Position numbers and translations under genes: made by a program
Notes under the pieces: generated by a model
The model's database searches: none
The model's input: only the letters and a program-made list of their open reading frames with translations
Told to the model about the DNA's origin: nothing
Source of the DNA: Puniceicoccales bacterium Verruco_02
GTDB taxonomy: Bacteria > Verrucomicrobiota > Verrucomicrobiia > Opitutales > Oceanipulchritudinaceae
Direction: 5' to 3'
NCBI GenBank assembly: GCA_001604585.1
Contig: LVBW01000032.1
Location: forward strand, 47,798-111,797
Length of the DNA stretch: 64,000 bases
Shown here: positions 45,785-54,034 of the stretch, in pieces
Layout: each line of letters starts with the position of its first letter
How positions within the stretch are numbered: position 1 is the first letter of the stretch

Positions 45785-45888
45785 GATGGCCAAAAGTTGG
45801 ACAATTAAGCCTCTTGCCGCCTCATTGCAACGAAAAGAAAACCCAATGGCAGAATCCGATCTGATGAAAGCCTGCCGCCGAAAAAGAA

Positions 45889-45920
45889 AAGGGCCGCACT
45901 CGTTGCCGAGTGCGGCCCTT
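45889..45920 (-). terminator. dnaK rho-independent terminator
   Basis: A perfect 14-bp stem: AAGGGCCGCACTCG (45889-45902) and CGAGTGCGGCCCTT (45907-45920), TTGC loop, followed on the minus strand by a T-rich run (complement of 45881-45890). Confidence 0.9.
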
Positions 45921-45934
45921 GAAAACCGGATTGA

Positions 45935-47866
45935 CTACTTGCGCTTGTCGTCCACGTCCTCGACCTCGGCATCAACCACATTGTCGTCTGCCGGGGCGCC
46001 CTGCTGCGGCTGCGGGCCGGACTGTGCTCCGCCGGGCTGCTGCCCCTGTGCGTTGGCCTGCTGATACATGCGCGAAACGGCCTCCTGCATCTCCTTGTTG
46101 TTCTGGATGGACTCCAGAGCAGCGGCGATGCGCGTTGCGTCGTTTGACTCCAGCGCGGCCTTGCCCTCTTTGATAAGGCTTTCGGCGGTGTCCTTTGCGC
46201 TGCCCAGCTTGTCGCCGTTCTCCTTTACTAGCTTTTCAGTCTGGTACACGAGCGTGTCTAGCTGGTTGCGCTTTTCGACGGCCTCGCGGGCCTTGCGGTC
46301 CTCCTCGGCATGGGCTTCGGCCTCCTTGCGCAGGCGCTCCACCTCGGCCTTGTCCAAACCGCTTGCGCCCGTGATGGATATTTTCTGCGCCTTGCCCGTG
46401 CCAAGATCCTTGGCCGAGACGTTGAGGATGCCGTTTACGTCGATGTCGAAAGTGACCTCGATCTGCGGAACTCCGCGGGGCGCGGGCGGGATGCCGTCAA
46501 GGTGGAAGGTGCCCAGCACCTTGTTGTCGCGCGCCATCGGGCGCTCGCCCTGAAGGACGCGGATTTCCACGCTCGGCTGATTGTCCGAGTAGGTCGAGAA
46601 AGTGTTGCTGCGCTTGGTGGGAACTGTGGTGTTGCGCTCGATCATGGGGGTGGCGACGCCGCCAGCCGTCTCGATGGAGAGCGTCAGCGGAGTGACGTCC
46701 AGAAGGAGCACGTCCTTGACCTCGCCCTTGAGCACGCCGCCCTGAATGGCAGCGCCCACGGCAACGACCTCGTCCGGATTCACACCCTTGTGCGGCTCCT
46801 TGCCAGCCAGCTCGCGGGCCACTTCCACCACCCGGGGCATACGGGTCATGCCGCCCACGAGCACAAGCTCGTTGATGTCCTTGGCGGAGAAACCGGCGTC
46901 CTTAAGACAGTTCTGGAACGGGGTCTTGGTGCGCTGAATGAGTTGATCTGTAATCTGCTCAAGCTTGGCGCGGGTCAGGTTCACCATCAGGTGCTTCGGC
47001 CCGGTGGCATCGGCAGTGATGAAGGGAAGGTTGATGTCTGTAGTCTGCGCGCTCGAAAGGGCGATCTTGGCCTTTTCGGCCTCTTCCTTGAGGCGCTGCA
47101 CCGCGGTCTTGTCCTGCTTAAGGTCGATGCCGTTCTCCTTCTTGAACTCGGCCACGAGCCAGTCGATTATGGTGCTGTCCCAATTGTCGCCGCCCAGGTG
47201 GGTGTCGCCGTTTGTCGCCTTCACCTCGAAGACGCCTTCGCCGATTTCGAGGATCGAAATGTCGAAAGTGCCGCCGCCAAGGTCGTAAACGGCGATAGTC
47301 TCGTCGCTCTTCTTGTCGAGGCCATAGGCGAGCGATGCCGCCGTTGGCTCGTTTATGATGCGCAGCACCTCAAGACCGGCTATCGTGCCCGCATCCTTGG
47401 TCGCCTGACGCTGAGCGTCGTTAAAGTAAGCCGGGACGGTGATGACGGCCTTTGTAATCTTTTCGCCAAGGAAGGCCTCGGCGTCGGCCTTTAGCTTGGC
47501 CAGCACCATCGAGGAAATCTGCTCTGGGGCGAACTTCTCCACCTTGCCGCCCACGCTGCACTCTATCCATGCGTCGCCGTTACGGCCCTCGACCACCTTG
47601 TAAGGCAGGTTGCGCGCCTCTTCTAGCACCTCGTTGTACTTGCGGCCAATTAGGCGCTTGGCCGAGAATATCGTGTTCTGCGGGTTTGTTACCGCCTGAC
47701 GCTTGGCAGCCTGCCCCACGAGGCGCTCGCCGTCCTTGGTGAATGCAACGATGGATGGTGTCGTGCGCGCGCCCTCGCTGTTGGGAATGACGACAGGCTC
47801 GCCGCCTTCCATGACAGCCATGCAGGAGTTTGTTGTGCCCAGGTCTATGCCAAGAATCTTGCTCAT
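45935..47866 (-). CDS. dnaK: chaperone protein DnaK (Hsp70)
   Basis: 643 aa from ATG 47866. The nucleotide-binding domain opens with '[20 protein letters not shown]' and includes '[19 protein letters not shown]' and '[13 protein letters not shown]'. The linker is '[15 protein letters not shown]', followed by the substrate-binding beta domain, a helical lid and a Gly/Gln/Pro-rich tail ending '[10 protein letters not shown]'. grpE and dnaJ are not adjacent. I looked for a CIRCE operator upstream and found none. Confidence 0.97.
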   Translation of the reverse strand: MSKILGIDLGTTNSCMAVMEGGEPVVIPNSEGARTTPSIVAFTKDGERLVGQAAKRQAVTNPQNTIFSAKRLIGRKYNEVLEEARNLPYKVVEGRNGDAWIECSVGGKVEKFAPEQISSMVLAKLKADAEAFLGEKITKAVITVPAYFNDAQRQATKDAGTIAGLEVLRIINEPTAASLAYGLDKKSDETIAVYDLGGGTFDISILEIGEGVFEVKATNGDTHLGGDNWDSTIIDWLVAEFKKENGIDLKQDKTAVQRLKEEAEKAKIALSSAQTTDINLPFITADATGPKHLMVNLTRAKLEQITDQLIQRTKTPFQNCLKDAGFSAKDINELVLVGGMTRMPRVVEVARELAGKEPHKGVNPDEVVAVGAAIQGGVLKGEVKDVLLLDVTPLTLSIETAGGVATPMIERNTTVPTKRSNTFSTYSDNQPSVEIRVLQGERPMARDNKVLGTFHLDGIPPAPRGVPQIEVTFDIDVNGILNVSAKDLGTGKAQKISITGASGLDKAEVERLRKEAEAHAEEDRKAREAVEKRNQLDTLVYQTEKLVKENGDKLGSAKDTAESLIKEGKAALESNDATRIAAALESIQNNKEMQEAVSRMYQQANAQGQQPGGAQSGPQPQQGAPADDNVVDAEVEDVDDKRK

Positions 47867-48207
47867 TATGTATATTGGTTTAACCAACAGATGCAGGGCC
47901 TGTGCCGAATTGCCGCGCAGCGATTCATTCCGCTGTGAAACAACAAGATAGGCAATAATTAACACATGCCGCGCAAGGCTGGAAGCAGGCAATTTCGTGG
48001 CACAATGTCACAGTTGAGACAGAGTGCTGGCGCCCTGCTGGCGCAGTGTGGAGGTGCTTGGCTAGGAACGCGCAATAGCGACTCTTGCGCCAAGTGGCAT
48101 CAAGTCTCGCATACAAGGGGTTGACGTAGGGATGCACCGGGGGCATTCTATCGAGAACAGGGCTCCCAAGCCCCCACCCACCCCATACCCACGCGAGCAT
48201 CAAGGCA
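47867..48207. other. divergent promoter region between dnaK and mreB
   Basis: 341 bp with no gene. It contains the repeated motif CTGGCGC (near 48028 and 48039), but no complete heat-shock operator or recognisable RNA. Confidence 0.45.
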
Positions 48208-49230
48208 ATGTTAGGCAAGGCACTAGGCTTCTTTTCCACAGACATAGGCATCGACCTTGGGACGGCCAACACTCTTGTTTACGTCAAGGACAAGGGCATT
48301 GTGCTCAAAGAACCCACCGTCGTTGCCATAGACGTGGAGACTGGCGAGCCAAAGGCCGTGGGCATCGAGGCCAAGAACATGCTTGGCCGCACCCCGATGG
48401 GCATCAAGGCCGTGCGCCCGATGAAGGACGGCGTCATATCCGACCCCGTGCTCACCGAGGCCATGCTGCGCGTGTTCATCGGCAAGGTGGTCAACTCCGT
48501 TCGCTTTCCCCCGCCCCGCGTAGTCATTGCAGTTCCGAGCGGCATCACCCAGGTGGAGCGCCGCGCAGTGAGCGAAAGCGCCATGCACGCCGGTGCGCGA
48601 GAGGTACACCTATTGCCAGAGACCATGGCCGCGGCGATAGGCGTGGGCCTGCCCGTGGACGAACCTGCCGCAAGCATGATAGTGGACATCGGCGGTGGCA
48701 CGACGGAAGTGGGCATCATATCCCTTTCAGGCACTGTCTATGCAAAGAGTCTGCGCACCGGAGGCGACAAGTTTGACGCTTCCATAATCAACTACATGAA
48801 GCGCGCCTACAACCTGAACATTGGCGAGCGCATGGCCGAAGAAATCAAGATACGCATCGGCAGCGCTGCCCCCCTCGACAAGGAGCTGACAATGGAGGTG
48901 AAGGGCAGCGACTCTGTGGCGGGCCTGCCCAAGACCCTGCACATATCCTCGCACGAAATCCGCGAGGCGCTGATGGAGTCTCTTAGCGCAATTGTGGGCG
49001 CTGTGCGCGCAGCTCTGGAAAACTGCCCCCCGGAACTTTCCGCCGACCTTGTGGACCGCGGCTTTGTCATGGCCGGGGGCGGCTCGATGATACGCAACAT
49101 CGACCGCCTGCTATCCGACGCCACGGGCCTGCCCGTAATCGTGGCCGACGAGCCGCTCAACGCCGTTGCAAACGGCACCGGACGCGTGCTTCAGGACATG
49201 GACTGGTACATGAACACCAATCGCGGCTAG
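48208..49230 (+). CDS. mreB: rod-shape-determining protein MreB
   Basis: Bacterial actin that organises lateral wall synthesis. 340 aa. 'DIGIDLGTANTLVYVKDKGI' is phosphate-1, 'MIVDIGGGTTEVGIISLSG' phosphate-2 and 'GFVMAGGGSMIRNIDRLL' the adenosine motif. Start ATG 48208. mreC and mreD do not follow; a response regulator comes next after 229 bp. Confidence 0.96.
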   Translation: MLGKALGFFSTDIGIDLGTANTLVYVKDKGIVLKEPTVVAIDVETGEPKAVGIEAKNMLGRTPMGIKAVRPMKDGVISDPVLTEAMLRVFIGKVVNSVRFPPPRVVIAVPSGITQVERRAVSESAMHAGAREVHLLPETMAAAIGVGLPVDEPAASMIVDIGGGTTEVGIISLSGTVYAKSLRTGGDKFDASIINYMKRAYNLNIGERMAEEIKIRIGSAAPLDKELTMEVKGSDSVAGLPKTLHISSHEIREALMESLSAIVGAVRAALENCPPELSADLVDRGFVMAGGGSMIRNIDRLLSDATGLPVIVADEPLNAVANGTGRVLQDMDWYMNTNRG

Positions 49231-49459
49231 GCCAACAAGCCCCAATAAAGCGGCTGGACGGCGATACAATAAGAACCTTCGCCACGCACCCACCCGGTCA
49301 CCGCTTTGACGCATTTGAAACGCATTATTTACGTCAAATAATTATCAAAAAGAGAAATGGGTGCTTTCGGGTTGATAGAGTAGAGGAAATCCATACTGTT
49401 TTCAGGTGTGAATGCCCCATAATCAGGCATAAACGACCCCTCATCTCCTAATCCAAGCC

Positions 49460-50119
49460 ATGATTCGCACCGTCATAATTGAAGATCAGACAGCCGTCCG
49501 GGAAATGGTGGCCCAGGTGGTGCGTCTCGATCCAGAGCTTGAGGTGGTGGGCGAAGTGGGAGACGGGCACGAGGCCTGCGAAGCCTGCCTTCGCCTGAAG
49601 CCTGACTTTGTAATACTCGACGTAATGCTGCCCGGCCTCAACGGAACCGAGGTGCTACGCCGCTTTTCCCGCCAGTTGCACGACACGCGCGTTCTGGTGT
49701 TCTCCGGCTACGAAGACCCGATGCTGTTGCGCGAGCTGCTCGAAGCAGGCGCGCATGGCTTTGTGGGCAAGAACGCACCTCTTTCCGAACTCAAGCGCGG
49801 CATCAACGTGGTGTCACGCGGTGGCAGCTATTTCGGCCCGGAAATTGCCCGCATACTGCGCGAGGTGATGACCGGCCCCATGCTGGGCCAGCGCAGCGCC
49901 CTTGGCCTACTGACAAGCCGCGAGCGCGAGATTCTCCAGCTAATAGCCGAGAGCTACAGCACCAAGGAAATAGCCTCGAAGCTAGGCATAAGCGTTAAGA
50001 CTGCGGAAAACCACCGCACAAACCTTATGCGCAAGCTGGACCTGCACGACGTGGCCAGCATCACGCGTTTTGCCATAGAGCAGGGCCTTATACAGGCCCC
50101 GCCTCGCCCTCTGGGTTAA
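49460..50119 (+). CDS. NarL/LuxR-type response regulator
   Basis: 219 aa. The receiver domain has the phospho-Asp in '[17 protein letters not shown]', the Thr/Ser in '[10 protein letters not shown]' and the Lys in 'GFVGKNAPL'. A LuxR-type HTH follows: '[20 protein letters not shown]' and '[16 protein letters not shown]'. There is no adjacent histidine kinase. The next gene, on the other strand, encodes an Hpt phosphotransfer protein, so a phosphorelay may link them. Confidence 0.93.
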   Translation: MIRTVIIEDQTAVREMVAQVVRLDPELEVVGEVGDGHEACEACLRLKPDFVILDVMLPGLNGTEVLRRFSRQLHDTRVLVFSGYEDPMLLRELLEAGAHGFVGKNAPLSELKRGINVVSRGGSYFGPEIARILREVMTGPMLGQRSALGLLTSREREILQLIAESYSTKEIASKLGISVKTAENHRTNLMRKLDLHDVASITRFAIEQGLIQAPPRPLG

Positions 50120-50156
50120 AGAAAACCCTCTCCGAGGGCAGGATGCATAACACTCC

Positions 50157-50540
50157 TTAGCCTAGAGCGGCGATCTCAACCTTCATCTGGACTATCGCCA
50201 CATGATAGGCCTTTTCGATGAGGGCCGCGCCGCTTTCCAGATCCTCGCGCGACATGTCCGAACGCGCTCCATGCTCGTATGCACGGCAGACCTGCGAAAG
50301 CCGCAGAAGCCCGAGGTTGGCACTGGCCCCTGCAAGGGCATGGGCGATGCGGTTGCACTTGTGCCTGTCAACCTCTGCTGCGGCCTGATACAGCTCGATG
50401 AACTTCGGCTCCGCCTCCTGGGTGTACAGGTCGAGCAGCTCTTCCAGCATTGCCTTGGCCTCGTCCTCGCCGGTAGCCACAAGCATCTCGAACTGCTCAC
50501 GATCAATAATCTCTACGTTGGAAAAGTCAGATATGGGCAT
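50157..50540 (-). CDS. stand-alone Hpt (histidine phosphotransfer) protein
   Basis: 127 aa, all-helical. The phospho-accepting His lies in 'NRIAHALAGASANLGLLRLS', matching the HxLxGxSxxxG pattern. Single Hpt proteins shuttle phosphate between hybrid kinases and response regulators. Converges with the response regulator at 49460-50119 (37-bp gap), a likely partner. Start ATG 50540. Confidence 0.87.
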   Translation of the reverse strand: MPISDFSNVEIIDREQFEMLVATGEDEAKAMLEELLDLYTQEAEPKFIELYQAAAEVDRHKCNRIAHALAGASANLGLLRLSQVCRAYEHGARSDMSREDLESGAALIEKAYHVAIVQMKVEIAALG

Positions 50541-50649
50541 GGCATGAAACTACTTGGGCGCGAGCATACGCTCGACACGGGGAGACTACATATTACGGGG
50601 GCCAATCAGCTTCCATTCTAAGCCTGCAATCTCCTTGGGCAAGTATAAA

Positions 50650-50672
50650 GGCCAGTTCTAACAACTTTGAGT
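50650..50672. mobile_element. solo terminal repeat of the palindromic MITE
   Basis: GGCCAGTTCTAACAACTTTG (50650-50669) matches the MITE end GGCCACCTCTAACAACTTTG at all but two positions, then continues two to three bases. The rest of the element is absent or decayed. It lies between the Hpt gene and the stop of the ubiquitin gene. Confidence 0.6.
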
Positions 50673-50694
50673 TGATATACCAGGATGCAATACC

Positions 50695-51444
50695 TTACCT
50701 AGGCCTCTTACGCCGCCGCAGCCACAAGCTTACGCCAATAGCCCCCAGCGAGGCCAAGCCCGCCACATGTGCAGGTTCTGGAACTGCTGTATAGATGAGG
50801 TCTATTGTCGAAACCCCGACTCCAAGCGAAAAGCTGCCCCCGTAGCTGTTGGTAAAGTCAGTCATGTCCAGCACGAGGCTCCCCTCGGTCCAGCCGAGCA
50901 GCGAACCACTCGCAGTAACAAGATTCCACTGGTAATCCTGCGTGGGGTCGAAATTTGCCGCATCGGCCACAAGACCGGTGCTCACGCTCGTGATGCGAAT
51001 GGCAAAGGGGTTGGCACTGGTGGCTTCAATACTGATGTCCTCATCGGCAAGAAGATTTGTCCAGCCAATTCCCGGCTCGCCTGCGGCATCGAGCATGTAA
51101 AAGTCCAACCCCTCGCCGCCAATCCATGTCGTTGGCGAGGTATATGTCCCGCCTGAGGCCCTAAGAACAAGGTGCAGGGTAGATTCCTTCTGAATGTTGT
51201 AATCGGAGAGCGTTCGGCCATCTTCGAGCTGCTTGCCCGCAAAGATCAGGCGCTGGAAATACGGCAGAAGCTCTTCCTTGTCCTGAATCATGGCCTTGAC
51301 GTTCTCGATGGAGTCCGAAGTCTCGACTTCCAAAGCGATGGTCTTACCCGTGAGGGTCTTCACAAATATCTGCATCGCGCTGACGGAATGAGCTGACACA
51401 AAGGCCAAGAGAGCGGCCATGACGAGGTAGCGAATGGGGTGCAT
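50695..51444 (-). CDS. secreted ubiquitin domain-PEP-CTERM protein
   Basis: 249 aa from ATG 51444 (a TTG at 51468 is less likely). Residues 1-23 are a signal peptide ending 'FVSAHSVSA'. Residues 24-99 (nucleotides 51375-51148) are a full 76-residue ubiquitin, 65 of 76 identical to human by my alignment. Changes are at 14, 19, 22, 29, 35, 36, 37, 39, 40, 73 and 74. Leu8, Ile44, Val70, Arg72 and Gly75-Gly76 are kept; Lys6, 11, 27, 33, 48 and 63 are kept, Lys29 is Met. A beta-rich domain follows (100-220), then '[17 protein letters not shown]', a membrane helix and a terminal RRRKRPR, a PEP-CTERM signal recognised by exosortases. Monocistronic, no ubiquitin-conjugation gene nearby. Presumably horizontally acquired. 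Confidence 0.93.
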   Translation of the reverse strand: MHPIRYLVMAALLAFVSAHSVSAMQIFVKTLTGKTIALEVETSDSIENVKAMIQDKEELLPYFQRLIFAGKQLEDGRTLSDYNIQKESTLHLVLRASGGTYTSPTTWIGGEGLDFYMLDAAGEPGIGWTNLLADEDISIEATSANPFAIRITSVSTGLVADAANFDPTQDYQWNLVTASGSLLGWTEGSLVLDMTDFTNSYGGSFSLGVGVSTIDLIYTAVPEPAHVAGLASLGAIGVSLWLRRRKRPR

Positions 51445-51647
51445 ATGTGTGTGTGTAATATAATCCAAACGACAAAACGCACCAACAGGATAAGCCCTAA
51501 TTCAAGCGCAAGAAGCGCAAGTCGCGGCAAATGCGCTTGCAAAGCGGCCACTAGTCCCTAGTTTCTTCCCTTTCCGCTCTTCGCGGGGAAGCAAACAACA
51601 ACCACAACAAGCATTAGAAAGTAAAGCCGCCGACAAAGGGCGACTTG

Positions 51648-51663
51648 CCCCGGAAAGCCGGGG
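51648..51663 (+). promoter_or_regulatory. stem-loop in the rpsB leader
   Basis: CCCCGG (51648-51653) and CCGGGG (51658-51663) form a tight hairpin with an AAAG tetraloop, 14 bp before the rpsB start. It may be part of an S2 autoregulatory leader as known in other bacteria; inference from position. Confidence 0.4.
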
Positions 51664-51677
51664 TGCAACTGACATAC

Positions 51678-52505
51678 ATGAACATCACGATCAAAGACCT
51701 CCTCGACGCTGGCGTACACTTCGGCCACCAGATGCGCCGCTACAACCCGCGCAGCAAGAAGTTCGTTTTCGACAACCGCCACGGCATCTCGATCATCGAC
51801 CTTGAAAAGACCTACGCCCAGCTCGAAAAGGCAGCCGCGTTCGTCGAGGACACCGTCGCCGCAGGCGGCAAGATTCTCTTCGTCGGCACCAAGCGTCAGG
51901 CTCAGGAAGTCCTGCGCGAAGCCGCCACACAGTGCCAGATGCCCTACTGCGTCACCCGCTGGCTGGGCGGCACGCTGACCAACTTTGCCACAGTCAAAGG
52001 CTCCATCGAAAAGTACAAGAAGTTCCTCTCGATGGAGGCCGACGGCTCGATGGACAAGCTCCCCAACAAGGAAGCTGCCGCCAACCGCCGCGACATGCTG
52101 CGCATGAACCGCAATTTCGAGGGTATGCTCGAAATGAAGGACCGCCCCGCCGCAATGTTCGTTGTGGACACCCGCTGCGAGGAAATCGCCGTTGCCGAAG
52201 CAATCCGCCTTGGCATCCCGGTCGTGGGCCTTGTCGATACCAATTCGGACCCGACAATCCTCACCCACCCCGTCCCCGGCAATGACGACTCGATAAAGAG
52301 TATCCGCATAATCGTGGAAACACTCATCGACGCCATTCAGGCCGGTGCCGCCCGCCGCGAAGTGAGCGTCCCCGCTCAAGGTCGCAACATCGTGGTGAAC
52401 CGCTACGACAGCGTGAAGGAAGAGCAGCTCCCCGTCACCGCCCGCGCAATCAGCGTGCCCGGCAAGAGCGACGTTCCCGAGACCTTCTCCAGCGACGCCG
52501 AATAG
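51678..52505 (+). CDS. rpsB: 30S ribosomal protein S2
   Basis: 275 aa from ATG 51678. 'MNITIKDLLDAGVHFGHQMR' and 'YNPRSKKFVFDNRHGISIID' open the protein, with 'RWLGGTLTNFATVKGSIEKY' and 'VVGLVDTNSDPTILTHPVPG' further in. A longer C-terminal tail than E. coli S2 is present. The frame is open to 51645, but ATG 51678 is the conserved start. Followed by tsf, the standard gene pair. Confidence 0.97.
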   Translation: MNITIKDLLDAGVHFGHQMRRYNPRSKKFVFDNRHGISIIDLEKTYAQLEKAAAFVEDTVAAGGKILFVGTKRQAQEVLREAATQCQMPYCVTRWLGGTLTNFATVKGSIEKYKKFLSMEADGSMDKLPNKEAAANRRDMLRMNRNFEGMLEMKDRPAAMFVVDTRCEEIAVAEAIRLGIPVVGLVDTNSDPTILTHPVPGNDDSIKSIRIIVETLIDAIQAGAARREVSVPAQGRNIVVNRYDSVKEEQLPVTARAISVPGKSDVPETFSSDAE

Positions 52506-52539
52506 GGCCGGCCCCGACAGCTACACAGCCTCATTTACA

Positions 52540-52571
52540 ACGGGGGCCGCCCGATACGCGGCGGCCCCCGT
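52540..52571 (+). terminator. terminator/attenuator between rpsB and tsf
   Basis: A perfect 12-bp stem, ACGGGGGCCGCC (52540-52551) with GGCGGCCCCCGT (52560-52571), 8-nt loop, followed by TACATTTTC. It likely reduces read-through into tsf, setting the S2 to EF-Ts ratio. Confidence 0.75.
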
Positions 52572-52615
52572 TACATTTTCGGAAAACCCTTAATACGCGA
52601 AAGATTCATAGACCA

Positions 52616-53206
52616 ATGAGCGAAATTACCGCAAAGATGGTGGGCGACCTCAGGGCCAAGACCGGAGCCGGTCTGGTTGACTGCAAGAACGCCTTGAAAG
52701 ACACCAACGGCAACATCGAGGAAGCCATCACCATTCTCCGCAAGAAGGGTGTGGCCTCTGCCGAAAAGAAGGCTGGCCGCAACGCCGGTCAGGGCATCAT
52801 CGAGAGCTACATCCACATGGGTGGCAAGGTCGGCGTCATGCTCGAAATCAACTGCGAGACGGACTTCGTGGCCAAGACCGACGAATTCCACCAGCTCGCA
52901 AGGGACATCGCCATGCACATTGCCGCCAGCAGCCCCGTCTCCGTGGGCCGCGAGGAGGTCCCCACCGAACTCATCGCCAAGGAGCGCGAAATAGCCGCCG
53001 AACAGGTCAAGGGCAAGCCCGCCGCGATCGTCGAAAAGATCGTGGACGGCAAGATGGAGAAAATCTACTCCACACTCTGCCTGCTCGAACAGCCCTTCGT
53101 AAAGAATCAGGACCAGACCGTCAAAGACCTCATCACCGAGAAAATCGCCAAGATGGGCGAAAACATCGTCGTGAGGCGCTTCACCCGCTACCAGCTCGGC
53201 GAATAG
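52616..53206 (+). CDS. tsf: elongation factor Ts (short form)
   Basis: Nucleotide exchange factor for EF-Tu. 196 aa, the short form with one core subdomain, as in Thermus and some other phyla, instead of the ~280 aa of E. coli. 'KMVGDLRAKTGAGLVDCKNA' is the UBA-like N-terminus, and 'LEINCETDFVAKTDEF' contains the TDFV exchange motif. Start ATG 52616. Confidence 0.95.
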   Translation: MSEITAKMVGDLRAKTGAGLVDCKNALKDTNGNIEEAITILRKKGVASAEKKAGRNAGQGIIESYIHMGGKVGVMLEINCETDFVAKTDEFHQLARDIAMHIAASSPVSVGREEVPTELIAKEREIAAEQVKGKPAAIVEKIVDGKMEKIYSTLCLLEQPFVKNQDQTVKDLITEKIAKMGENIVVRRFTRYQLGE

Positions 53207-53228
53207 CGCGTTTTGTCAATATAGTTTT

Positions 53229-53265
53229 AAAGCCCCGCCTGCGGAACCATTCCCGGCGGGGCTTT
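53229..53265 (+). terminator. tsf rho-independent terminator
   Basis: AAAGCCCCGCC (53229-53239) pairs with GGCGGGGCTTT (53255-53265), with a further T after it. Confidence 0.85.
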
Positions 53266-53346
53266 TCCGTAAGAAGAGTCCTGGCTGGACACGAACGCCC
53301 CAATTGGTTTGTCAGCGCGAGGAACACCCTGTATTGCCCACATAAC

Positions 53347-54009
53347 ATGACTTTCAGAACCATCGCCCTGCTTCTAGCCAGCTTCGCAGCCCTGCCCCTG
53401 CACGGCGCGCTATCCTGGGAGAGCACTGTTTACAAGGAACAGGCCAGCGCCACATCAGTCGCCACCGTGGCCAAATTCCGCTTTACAAACAAAGGCAAGG
53501 ACAGCGTGCAGATCAGCTCGCTTAAGTCCAGTTGCGGCTGCACGACGGCCGAGCTCGAGAAGCGCCTGTATGCCCCCGGCGAAGGCGGCACAATAACAGC
53601 CGAATTCACATACGGGGACCGCGTCGGCAAACAGCACAAGGTGATAACAATCACCAGTCAGGACGGCGAAGGAACGCACAACACGATGCTGGAAATCTTT
53701 GTGGACATACCAGAATCGATAAACGTATCGCCTCGCATCCAGTTCTGGAAACAGGGCGAGGCACTCGAAGGACGCCCCATAGTCATCAAAATGGCCGAAG
53801 GCTTCCCCGGAACCCCGATAAGCGCCCGCATGTTCGACAAGGACAGCAAGTTCCGCCTCGGGGAAATCACGATGACAGCCCCCGGAGAGTATGTGCTGGA
53901 GGCCGTCCCGCTGACAACGGACAAGACAATGACAGAGGCCGGAGAGCTGCTCTTCGAGGTGGAAGGCAAGGAACACCGAAAGCTGATTTTCTACCTAAGC
54001 GTCCGCTGA
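53347..54009 (+). CDS. DUF1573-domain secreted protein
   Basis: 220 aa with a signal peptide ending near 'ALPLHGALSW'. The DUF1573 signature is 'LKSSCGCTTAELEKRLYAPG', in an Ig-like fold with a CxC pair ('SCGCT'), followed by a second beta-rich half. Such proteins are common in Bacteroidetes and Verrucomicrobia envelopes; function unknown. It converges with the GH2 gene (25-bp gap). Confidence 0.85.
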   Translation: MTFRTIALLLASFAALPLHGALSWESTVYKEQASATSVATVAKFRFTNKGKDSVQISSLKSSCGCTTAELEKRLYAPGEGGTITAEFTYGDRVGKQHKVITITSQDGEGTHNTMLEIFVDIPESINVSPRIQFWKQGEALEGRPIVIKMAEGFPGTPISARMFDKDSKFRLGEITMTAPGEYVLEAVPLTTDKTMTEAGELLFEVEGKEHRKLIFYLSVR

Positions 54010-54034
54010 AGCGCTGGCGCAACTGCCCATCTAT

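Noticed and set aside
44375..45808. Long open frame (477 codons) antisense to serA
   Set aside because: Composition is that expected of the complement of a GC-rich gene; serA is unambiguous.
46310..47494. Open frame of 394 codons antisense to dnaK
   Set aside because: Shadow of dnaK with no recognisable domain.
47867..48207. CIRCE-type heat-shock operator upstream of dnaK
   Set aside because: GAGTGCTGGCGC was seen, but the paired GCACTC half with a 9-bp spacer is missing.
50721..51444. Possibility that the ubiquitin gene is eukaryotic contamination
   Set aside because: It is intronless, has a bacterial signal peptide and PEP-CTERM signal in the same frame, and lies within continuous bacterial gene order.
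51558..52379. Open frame antisense to rpsB
   Set aside because: Shadow of the ribosomal protein gene.
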